A DNA stretch of 5,701 bases from Devosia equisanguinis. Lineage in GTDB: Bacteria; Pseudomonadota; Alphaproteobacteria; Rhizobiales; Hyphomicrobiaceae. The number at the start of each line of letters is the position of its first letter. Position 1 is the first letter of the stretch. The notes under the pieces were generated by a model. The model was not told where the DNA came from. It made no database searches and was given only the letters and a program-made list of their open reading frames with translations. The translations under genes and the position numbers were made by a program. Location: positions 1 through 5,701 of the forward strand of contig CAMDMH010000248.1 in the NCBI GenBank assembly GCA_945901835.1. The letters are read 5' to 3'. Below, one piece after another: positions 1 through 5,013 of the stretch.

Positions 1-642
1 GGTCGCGGCCGACGTGTCCGTGACATAGAGCGCGTCCAATTCCCCGCGCTGCACCGCGAGCGCGATCTCGGCACTCCCGCGATAGCCGAGCACGACGCGA
101 CAATCGATCAGCAAGGCCTCGCAGGTAACCGAAGCGCCGTCCGATGGTCCCCCCGTCGGCCCCGTCCCGCCCCAGCGGATCTTCTGTCCGGGCTTGACGA
201 GATCATCGGGCGTCCTGATCGGCGAGTTCGGACTGACCAGCACACCCCAAGGCTCGGCGGCGACCAAGCCCAGGTGCGGGATCTTGGTGAAATCGAACTT
301 GATGTTCTCCTGCCCCAGCAGTTGCGACAGCAGCGTCGGCGTGCCGTTGACGATCTTGATCCTGAGGCCGTCTGGCTGAGCGACCATCAACTGGTTCATC
401 GCCAGCATCCCGCCCGCGCCGATCTGGTTTTCGACGACCACGTTCGCGTCGAGCAGCTTGCCGATATGCGGCGCGAGCATACGCGCATACGCATCGAACC
501 CACCGCCGACCGCCACGCCGACGACGAACCGGACGGTCTTGCTCTTGTAGAATTCCGCCGCACTCTGCGCGACGGCGGCGGCGTGACCGGCGACGACGAA
601 TCCCGCCGCCAACACTGCCCAAAATACACGACGCCTCGCCAT
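1..642 (-). CDS. Bug/TctC-type extracytoplasmic solute receptor (3' end cut by window edge)
   Basis: The frame is open from ATG at 642 to the left edge without a stop, giving the first 214 residues of a protein that normally has about 320. The N-terminus MARRRVFWAVLAAGF, with arginines and then a hydrophobic stretch ending near residues 23-27 (AVAQSA), is a Sec signal peptide, so the product should be periplasmic. Mature-protein motifs match the TTT receptor family: VGGGFDAYAR at residues 45-54 (family consensus PGGxxDxxAR), VENQIGAGGM at 70-79 (family ENRPGAGG), and a GTGPTGG turn near 164. It is a diverged member: the usual VPFxPGG is replaced by VVGVAVGGG. In this family the receptor binds a carboxylated or aromatic solute and hands it to TctA/TctB-type membrane subunits, none of which are visible here. 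It lies 56 bp downstream of a second receptor on the same strand, probably in one transcript. The start is supported by AGGGG five bases upstream. Family assignment is firm; the ligand is unknown. Confidence 0.88.
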   Translation of the reverse strand, partial: MARRRVFWAVLAAGFVVAGHAAAVAQSAAEFYKSKTVRFVVGVAVGGGFDAYARMLAPHIGKLLDANVVVENQIGAGGMLAMNQLMVAQPDGLRIKIVNGTPTLLSQLLGQENIKFDFTKIPHLGLVAAEPWGVLVSPNSPIRTPDDLVKPGQKIRWGGTGPTGGPSDGASVTCEALLIDCRVVLGYRGSAEIALAVQRGELDALYVTDTSAAT

Positions 643-647
643 ATCCG

Positions 648-652
648 CCCCT
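648..652 (-). promoter_or_regulatory. Ribosome binding site of the truncated receptor gene
   Basis: On the minus strand AGGGG lies five bases before ATG 642, which directly precedes a good signal peptide. This fixes the start of the edge-truncated receptor. Confidence 0.6.
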
Positions 653-655
653 AAT

Positions 656-694
656 CCTATTGCCTATTGCCTATTCCCGACTGCCTGCTGCCTG
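656..694. repeat. Two adjacent short tandem repeats with a 7-bp period
   Basis: Between the two receptor genes, CCTATTG occurs at 656-662 and 663-669, with a third copy CCTATTC (one mismatch) at 670-676. After four bases CTGCCTG follows twice, at 681-687 and 688-694. The two units differ but share the 7-bp period. They fill most of the 56-bp gap between the receptor stop at 699 and the next start at 642. This may be slippage-derived sequence; a function is not evident. Confidence 0.7.
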
Positions 695-698
695 CACT

Positions 699-1658
699 TC
701 ACTGCGGCTTGAAGCCGGCCGCCTTCACGATCTCGATGTTGACGTCGATCTCCTTGCGCAGGAAGGCATCCACCTCCCCCGGCTTCATCGGCATCGGCTC
801 GCCGCCGAGACCTTCGATCTTCGCCTCGATGTCCTTCAATGAAAGCGCCTTCTGCACTTCCGCGGCGAGTCGGTCGATGATGGGGCGCGGCGTCTTTACC
901 GGGGCGAGCGCGATCGCCCAGAATTCATAGCCGGCGTTGGCCAGACCGGCCTCGGCGGTTGTCGGCACCTCCGGCATCGAGCGCGCGCGCTTTGCGGACC
1001 CTACGGCCAGCGCGTTCATCTTGCCCTCACGGACGAGCGGCACGGCATTGAGGACTGGCGCCACATAGAAATCGAGGCGGTCGGCGAGGATCTCCGTCAA
1101 TCCTTCGGGCGTGCCGCGAAATGCAATGTGTACGGCATTCATCTTGCCCGCGATGCGCACGCGCTCGAGGAACAGGTGGCCGGCACTGCCAGCCCCCGCA
1201 GAACCGAAATTGAGCGAACTCTTCTGCCCGGCCGCGACGAGATCGGCGAGCGTCTTGTATTTGAGCGGCGCGACAACCGAGATCGGCAGGTTGGCGAGCA
1301 TCGCCACCCCCGCGAAATCGTCGGCGGGATGATAGCTGGTCTTCGAGTAGGTCGCAGCCACCGCCGCATGCGAGGAGGAGTTGACCAGCAGCGTGTAGCC
1401 GTCGGGATCAGCCTTGGCGACGAAGGCTGAACCGATCGTCGTGCCGGCGCCCGTCCGGTTCTCGACAATGAACGTCTGGCCGATCTGCTTGCCGACCTGA
1501 TCGAACACCACGCGCGCCGAGATGTCGGTCGAACTGCCGGCCGTGAACGGCACGATGACCTTGATGGGCTGCTTGGCGGGCCACTCCTGGGCGCTCACAG
1601 AGCACGGCCCCACTGCGGCAATCGCAACCGCAAGCCCCGCGCGAACCACGTTCAGCAT
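699..1658 (-). CDS. Bug/TctC family tripartite tricarboxylate transporter substrate-binding protein
   Basis: A complete 319-residue protein, the usual length for this family. MLNVVRAGLAVAIAAVG followed by a likely cleavage SVSA|QEWP (after residue 23) is a Sec signal peptide, so the product is a periplasmic solute receptor. Diagnostic motifs in order: IKVIVPFTAG then STDISARV at about residues 32-50 (family VPFxxGGxxDxxAR, here with Ser-Ser in place of Gly-Gly); VENRTGAGTTIG; AKADPDGYTLL; GSAGAGSAGHL; and the FRGTPEGLTEILADRLDF loop. The family binds carboxylates such as citrate, dicarboxylates or aromatic acids for TctAB-type transporters; no membrane subunit is seen. ATG 1658 is preferred over ATG 1664 because GGGAGG lies seven bases before 1658 and only one base before 1664. 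A much longer open frame reaching 1895 lacks family similarity and overlaps the divergent hydroxylase start. It is the first gene of the receptor pair and diverges from the hydroxylase; co-regulation with it is inference. Confidence 0.95.
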   Translation of the reverse strand: MLNVVRAGLAVAIAAVGPCSVSAQEWPAKQPIKVIVPFTAGSSTDISARVVFDQVGKQIGQTFIVENRTGAGTTIGSAFVAKADPDGYTLLVNSSSHAAVAATYSKTSYHPADDFAGVAMLANLPISVVAPLKYKTLADLVAAGQKSSLNFGSAGAGSAGHLFLERVRIAGKMNAVHIAFRGTPEGLTEILADRLDFYVAPVLNAVPLVREGKMNALAVGSAKRARSMPEVPTTAEAGLANAGYEFWAIALAPVKTPRPIIDRLAAEVQKALSLKDIEAKIEGLGGEPMPMKPGEVDAFLRKEIDVNIEIVKAAGFKPQ

Positions 1659-1665
1659 AAGCATT

Positions 1666-1671
1666 CCTCCC
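1666..1671 (-). promoter_or_regulatory. Ribosome binding site deciding the receptor start
   Basis: Minus-strand GGGAGG, a strong Shine-Dalgarno, lies seven bases before ATG 1658. The alternative in-frame ATG 1664 would leave only one base of spacing, so 1658 is the better start. Confidence 0.8.
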
Positions 1672-1814
1672 TTGCAAGAAACCCTTCGGTACTCGTCGCG
1701 CCGCACTAAACGACACGGCAGCCCCCCAGACAAGCCTCGCTGCTTGGCCGATCCCTCCCCATCCGGCGGGGCGTGCGACAGCCCGTCATCGTGGCACCCG
1801 CGCCTGCCGCCTTG

Positions 1815-1864
1815 TCGATCCGGCTGCGACACCGCATTGTCCGGCCACGAGCCTGCCGGATCGA
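1815..1864. repeat. 10-bp perfect inverted repeat in the hydroxylase leader
   Basis: TCGATCCGGC (1815-1824) and GCCGGATCGA (1855-1864) are exact reverse complements separated by 30 bp. The right arm shares its last two bases with the GAGGA Shine-Dalgarno at 1863-1867, twelve bases before the hydroxylase start. It may be an operator for a dimeric regulator or, if transcribed, an RNA stem touching the ribosome binding site. Which of the two applies cannot be told from sequence. Confidence 0.65.
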
Positions 1865-1867
1865 GGA
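1863..1867 (+). promoter_or_regulatory. Ribosome binding site of the hydroxylase
   Basis: GAGGA lies eight bases before ATG 1876. It decides against the longer open frame reaching back to 1522, which would run antisense through the receptor gene. Confidence 0.75.
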
Positions 1868-1875
1868 ACAGCGAA

Positions 1876-3453
1876 ATGCAGACATTGCCGGGCAAGACCT
1901 ACGAAACGTCGGTGCTGATCGTCGGCGGTGGTCCCGTCGGGCTGGCGCTCGCCTGCGAGCTGGGCCTGCGCGGCATCGACTGCATCATCGCGGAAAAACG
2001 CGACGGCAAGCTCCACGTTCCCAAGATGAGCCTCGTGAGTGCCGGCGGTATGGAGTTCTGCCGGCGATGGGGCATCGCGCACGCGGTGCGGACGGCCGTC
2101 TGGTCGGAGCATCATGCGCTCGACTTCGTCTACATGGAGACGCTCGCGGGAACCGAGCTGACGCGCATAAAGATACCGTCTTACGCAGAAAGCCGTTCCG
2201 ACTGGACACCGGAAGGCATGTGCCAGTGTCCGCAGATCTTCTTCGATCCGATCCTCGCAGGCCGCGTCGCCAAGCTCGCAGATGTGGCGACGCTGTACGA
2301 GACGGGTGTCGATAGCTTCTCCGCCGACGCCGACGGCGTCACCGCAGAAATCTCGCACGTCGAAACCGGCGAACGAGGACGCATCCGCGCGAAGTACCTC
2401 GTCGGTTGCGACGGCGCACACAGCTTCGTGCGCGAGTCCCTGGGCATTCCCCTCGAAGGCGAAGGCGGCATCGCCAACAGCGTCAACATCTTCTTCCGTT
2501 CGCCCGATCTGGAAAAGCTCAACCCCAAAGGCTGGGCGCGCATCTACCGGCCGATCGACGAGGAAGGCTGCTGGTCGGAGCTGATCCCGATCGACGGCAA
2601 AGAGCTATGGCGGCTCACCGTGTTCGACGATCCGCGCTACGAAAAGGACCCTCGCGCCGCACTGAAGCGGGTGGCGGGCTTCGAGGTGCCCTGCGAAATC
2701 ATCTCGACGTTGCTGTGGGAGCGGCGAGACGCCGTTGCGGCGCGTTATGGCGGAGGTCGCGTCTGGCTCGCCGGCGATTCCGTGCATCAATCCTCTCCGA
2801 CTGGAGGCGCGGGCATGCACACCGGCATCGAGGAAGCGGTCAACATCGCGTGGAAGCTCGAGGCCGTGCTGAAAGGCTGGGGCGGGCCCAAGCTGCTGCC
2901 GTCCTACGAGACGGAGCGCAAGCCCATCGCGTCGCGTAACATCGAGCTGTCCACGCTGACCTATCGCGCGCTCCGCTCGATCCCGCCGACGCCCGCGGTC
3001 CGCACGGAGGCCGCGTGGCGCACGACCAACCTCTCGACGTATTCGATCCCCGATCATGTCCGCTCGTGCCCGACGCTGGTCGGCTCGCCTGTCATCGTCG
3101 ACGACGGCTCGCCGTTACTCGATCGCGCGCCGGCAAAGCCGGTGGCCTCGACACGCCCGGGTGCACGCGCGCCGCACGCCTGGATCGGCGACAACAAGTC
3201 GACGCTCGATCTCTTTGGCGACGGCTTCGTGCTGTTGCGGCTGGGCGCAAATCCACCCGACACCAGCGCGCTTCTCGCCGCCGCCAGGACCCGCGGGGTT
3301 CCCATGCGCGACATCGCGATATCTGACGAGGCGGTGGCAAAGACCTACGAGCGCCCGCTCGTGCTCGTGCGGCCCGACTTCCACGTCGCATGGCGCGGTA
3401 CGGCCGTGCCCGCCGACTGCCTCGCCGTCATCGATACGATCCGTGGTGCATGA
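1876..3453 (+). CDS. FAD-dependent aromatic-ring hydroxylase (class A flavoprotein monooxygenase)
   Basis: A 525-residue cytoplasmic flavoprotein. Family enzymes use NAD(P)H and O2 to hydroxylate phenols or related rings. All three fold signatures are present: the Rossmann GGGPVG at residues 17-22 in VLIVGGGPVGLALACEL, with an acidic ribose-binding residue (Glu40); the CDGAHSFVR motif at 178-186; and the flavin-binding stretch VWLAGDSVH at 296-304, followed by SPTGGAGMHTG and NIAWKLEAVL. Residues 49-67 (PKMSLVSAGGMEFCRRWGI) match the substrate-side segment of TfdB/MhpA/PcpB-like hydroxylases. The C-terminal region, ending with LVRPDFHVAWRG at about 497-508, is the thioredoxin-like Rng_hyd_C domain of the larger enzymes of this group, and the length fits (500-600). 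The start is chosen from GAGGA eight bases upstream and from the typical short lead into the Rossmann strand. It diverges from the receptor pair, suggesting uptake followed by hydroxylation of an aromatic compound. The family is secure; the substrate is not, so no symbol is given. Confidence 0.95.
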   Translation: MQTLPGKTYETSVLIVGGGPVGLALACELGLRGIDCIIAEKRDGKLHVPKMSLVSAGGMEFCRRWGIAHAVRTAVWSEHHALDFVYMETLAGTELTRIKIPSYAESRSDWTPEGMCQCPQIFFDPILAGRVAKLADVATLYETGVDSFSADADGVTAEISHVETGERGRIRAKYLVGCDGAHSFVRESLGIPLEGEGGIANSVNIFFRSPDLEKLNPKGWARIYRPIDEEGCWSELIPIDGKELWRLTVFDDPRYEKDPRAALKRVAGFEVPCEIISTLLWERRDAVAARYGGGRVWLAGDSVHQSSPTGGAGMHTGIEEAVNIAWKLEAVLKGWGGPKLLPSYETERKPIASRNIELSTLTYRALRSIPPTPAVRTEAAWRTTNLSTYSIPDHVRSCPTLVGSPVIVDDGSPLLDRAPAKPVASTRPGARAPHAWIGDNKSTLDLFGDGFVLLRLGANPPDTSALLAAARTRGVPMRDIAISDEAVAKTYERPLVLVRPDFHVAWRGTAVPADCLAVIDTIRGA

Positions 3454-3465
3454 CGCGACAGCGCT

Positions 3466-4095
3466 TTAGTTCTGCGCGCGCGTGAGTTGGCCGGTCCGCT
3501 CCTGCAGCACGTGCACGCCGAGCTTCAGCGCCTTTTCGTCGGAAAGGTAGTTCATCTCGCTGTTCGACTTCTCGAGCATCATGCTCATGAACTCGATGTC
3601 CGCGCCGATCGCCGTGAGGTAGTCCGCGATCGCGAGCAGCGAGTGCTGGGTCGTCGCCACCGCCTCCTGCATGTCGGCGACGGTGAATTCCTTGTCCGGC
3701 ACGAGGCGCTTCAGTCCATGAAAGCCGATCTCGGCGTCGGCGCCTTTCACGCGCCATGTAATTCCGCTCGCATCGCGGCCGCCCAGAAACGTGAGCGCGC
3801 AGGCACTGAGGCATGAGCTGCCCTTGCCGACCACTTCAACACGAATGCGGTTCGCATGGATATGCCGCCCGATGCGCATCGCTTCGTCGATCGCCCCGCC
3901 GGTGGAATCGAGCCGCACGACGATCTGACGCCCCGCGCCCAGCGAAGCGAGATGCGACTGCACGCGCTGCGCGTCGCCGCGCTCCATCCCACCCTTGATC
4001 TGAACGACCCTGACCGCCGGGTCCGAAATCTGGACGTCATCGAACGCGACACCCGCCTGTGCGGCCGTAGCCAGAGAGACCACGCACCAGACCAT
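3466..4095 (-). CDS. Secreted ClpP/crotonase-fold protein (COG3904-like), paralog of its neighbour; signal peptide perhaps interrupted
   Basis: 209 residues from ATG 4095. The ClpP-like core shows RLDSTGGAIDEAMRIG at about residues 61-76 (compare ClpP NSPGGxxxxG). SSCLSACALTFLGG follows, with Ser97 in C-x-S-A-C at the nucleophile position, then EIGFH with His126 at the ClpP catalytic-His position. Where ClpP has its catalytic Asp I see Met, Ser or Asn, so the triad looks incomplete. The N-terminus MVWCVVSLATAAQA|GV resembles the hydrophobic core and cleavage site of a Sec signal peptide but lacks the positively charged start. No Shine-Dalgarno precedes ATG 4095. In the same frame, 42 bp upstream, ATG-ATG-CTA-TAA follows GGTGGA. 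Without that TAA the protein would begin MMLxLQRRLASFGLMVWC, a normal signal peptide. It is therefore either a gene with a recent nonsense codon or one using a weak start. It is downstream of its paralog in the same direction and converges with the hydroxylase (12 bp gap). The substrate is unknown; the site is probably periplasmic. Confidence 0.82.
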   Translation of the reverse strand: MVWCVVSLATAAQAGVAFDDVQISDPAVRVVQIKGGMERGDAQRVQSHLASLGAGRQIVVRLDSTGGAIDEAMRIGRHIHANRIRVEVVGKGSSCLSACALTFLGGRDASGITWRVKGADAEIGFHGLKRLVPDKEFTVADMQEAVATTQHSLLAIADYLTAIGADIEFMSMMLEKSNSEMNYLSDEKALKLGVHVLQERTGQLTRAQN

Positions 4096-4125
4096 GAGAC
4101 CGAAGCTCGCAAGCCGGCGTTGAAG

Positions 4126-4147
4126 TTATAGCATCATGAAATCCACC
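4126..4147 (-). other. Shine-Dalgarno plus ATG-ATG-CTA-TAA in frame with the downstream ClpP-fold gene
   Basis: On the minus strand GGTGGA (4142-4147) is four bases before ATG 4137 and seven before ATG 4134. These are followed by CTA and then TAA (4126-4128). The frame is that of the gene starting at 4095. The ten sense codons after the stop read LQRRLASFGL and run straight into MVWCVVSL, supplying the charged n-region the annotated start lacks. This is best explained as the original start interrupted by one nonsense codon. A three-codon leader peptide or a sequence error are alternatives. Confidence 0.55.
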
Positions 4148-4166
4148 ATCAGTCATGAACACGCGC

Positions 4167-4868
4167 TCAATGGATGCTGCTGAGCCTTTGGGGTATGGGC
4201 TTGCCCGCATCCATCAGGCGCCCCGTCGCCTCGTCGAGCACTTGGAAACCTCGCTTCAGACACTCTTCGTTCGAGATCACGTTCATGCTCTCTGACGGCG
4301 CGCGCAGCATGAGTTGCAGCTTGGAGAGATCCTCCCCTATCTGCTTGAGGTAGGTGACGATCAACCCCGTCGTGACCTGCGGACGCGCGACCTCGGCCTC
4401 GTAGTCCGCCTTCGTGTAGACCTTGAGCGGATCGTAGGTGCGGCGGAACTGATGAAAGCCGAGCTTGCCGCCCGACATCTTGATCCGCCCAGGCAGGCCG
4501 GTCCTGAAATCGCGACCACCGAGGAACGCCAGCGCGCACGCACTGTAGCAGATCGCGCCGTCGCCCTTGACGACCGTCGTGATCTTCGCTCGGTGAAACA
4601 ATGTCCCGAGTTGTAGCCCCTCACTGACGAGGCCACCGGGGCTCTCCAGGATGACCGAAACGTTGGTGCCGATGGGCAGCTTCTCGAGCGCTTTCGTCAT
4701 ACGCTGGAAATCACCAGCGACGATCGAACCTTCCAACAGGAACGTCGCGGTTCCCGGACGCCCGTTCTCGATGCGGGTGACAGTCGCAGCAGACGCCGCA
4801 GACACCAGCGTTGCAGCACAGCCGAGTGCGGCAGCGGCGCGGCGCATCAGATCGCTAATACGGGTCAT
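4167..4868 (-). CDS. Secreted ClpP/crotonase-fold protein (COG3904-like)
   Basis: 233 residues. MTRISDLMRRAAAALGCAA continues to an AASA|AT cleavage site after residue 27, a complete Sec signal peptide that places the product in the periplasm. The core is ClpP-like: ILESPGGLVSEGLQLG at about residues 73-88 matches the oxyanion-side SPGG of ClpP. ICYSACALAFLGG carries candidate nucleophile Ser109 between Cys107 and Cys111, and KLGFHQFR carries candidate His139. No Asp sits where ClpP has its third catalytic residue (the region reads LMLRAPSESMN); Asp180 in IGED is shared with the paralog but falls several residues earlier. It may be an exported peptidase of limited activity or a non-catalytic fold. 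ATG 4868 is chosen because GGAGA lies eight bases upstream; a GTG at 4883 in the same frame has no comparable site. It lies 145 bp downstream of a histidine kinase, and its paralog follows 71 bp later, suggesting a two-gene transcript. Function unknown. Confidence 0.93.
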   Translation of the reverse strand: MTRISDLMRRAAAALGCAATLVSAASAATVTRIENGRPGTATFLLEGSIVAGDFQRMTKALEKLPIGTNVSVILESPGGLVSEGLQLGTLFHRAKITTVVKGDGAICYSACALAFLGGRDFRTGLPGRIKMSGGKLGFHQFRRTYDPLKVYTKADYEAEVARPQVTTGLIVTYLKQIGEDLSKLQLMLRAPSESMNVISNEECLKRGFQVLDEATGRLMDAGKPIPQRLSSIH

Positions 4869-4875
4869 CGGCGAA

Positions 4876-4927
4876 GTCTCCACGGCAGGCGGGGCGCACC
4901 TCGATCTGGCGCGGCGAGCATGGAGAC
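4876..4927 (-). promoter_or_regulatory. Ribosome binding site of the first ClpP-fold gene inside an inverted repeat
   Basis: The SD GGAGA (plus-strand positions 4877-4881) is eight bases before ATG 4868. The mRNA segment TGGAGAC that contains it (4882 down to 4876) is the exact complement of the earlier GTCTCCA (4927 down to 4921), with 38 bases between them. If the transcript starts upstream of 4927, this 7-bp stem would cover the whole SD. The SD itself is well supported; the masking stem is inference. Confidence 0.6.
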
Positions 4928-5002
4928 AAACTAGGCGATCACGGCAGGCAAAACTGTTCCGCGGGGTACACGCAGCGCCCTCGAACCAACGAGTTGCCGG
5001 TT

Positions 5003-5012
5003 CGGTTAACCG
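5003..5012. repeat. 10-bp palindrome CGGTTAACCG next to the kinase stop codon
   Basis: A perfect palindrome one base from the kinase stop (5014-5016). It may be a protein-binding half-site pair or chance; no function is visible. Confidence 0.5.
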
Positions 5013-5013
5013 C

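Larger units (their letters stand above)
1659..1875. promoter_or_regulatory. Divergent intergenic region between receptor and hydroxylase
   Basis: These 217 bp separate two divergent starts, so promoters for both directions and probably an operator should lie here. I see ribosome binding sites at each end, an 8-bp palindrome CTTGCAAG at 1671-1678 next to the receptor SD, and a 10-bp inverted repeat at 1815-1824/1855-1864. A possible plus-strand -35 is TTGTCG at 1812-1817, but the hexamer 17 bases downstream (CATTGT) is a poor -10, so I do not call a promoter position. No regulator gene is next to it. Confidence 0.55.
4869..5013. promoter_or_regulatory. Gap between kinase and ClpP-fold pair, probable promoter and leader region
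   Basis: This 145-bp stretch is large enough to hold a promoter for the ClpP-fold pair. It contains the 10-bp direct repeat CACGGCAGGC at 4881-4890 and 4940-4949. It also has a 7-bp inverted repeat that includes the Shine-Dalgarno, a CGAACC/GGTTCG pair at 4982-4987/4999-5004, and a 10-bp palindrome beside the kinase stop. I could not identify a convincing -35/-10 pair. The CGAACC/GGTTCG stem lies just after the kinase stop but has no following T-run, so it is not a standard terminator. Confidence 0.5.

Noticed and set aside
1812..1840. Sigma-70 promoter TTGTCG-17-CATTGT for the hydroxylase
   Set aside because: The -10 hexamer matches poorly, and the segment overlaps the inverted repeat, so a promoter call would be a guess.
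1522..1875. Upstream extension of the hydroxylase frame to 1522 (118 extra residues)
   Set aside because: It runs antisense through the receptor gene, has no family similarity, and a good SD plus the normal Rossmann lead-in place the start at 1876.
1659..1895. N-terminal extension of the receptor frame to 1895
   Set aside because: It overlaps the hydroxylase start, would bury the signal peptide internally, and GGGAGG supports ATG 1658.
3454..3465. Shared bidirectional terminator in the convergent 12-bp gap
   Set aside because: The gap is too short and shows only AGCGCT, with no stem followed by T-runs in either direction.
3487..3816. Plus-strand open frame opposite the second ClpP-fold gene
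   Set aside because: It lies entirely antisense to a gene with clear motifs and is Arg/His-rich, as expected of a GC-rich shadow frame.
4869..4883. GTG start at 4883 for the first ClpP-fold gene
   Set aside because: It overlaps the GGAGA SD that serves ATG 4868 and would add residues before a typical signal peptide without an SD of its own.
4920..4975. EcfG-type promoter suggested by GGAAC on the minus strand before the ClpP-fold pair
   Set aside because: There is no CGTT-like -10 at 16-17 bases from GGAAC; the nearest GTT is too far.
4982..5004. Terminator after the kinase from the CGAACC/GGTTCG stem
   Set aside because: The stem is only 6 bp with an 11-base loop and is not followed by a T-run, so a rho-independent terminator is not supported.
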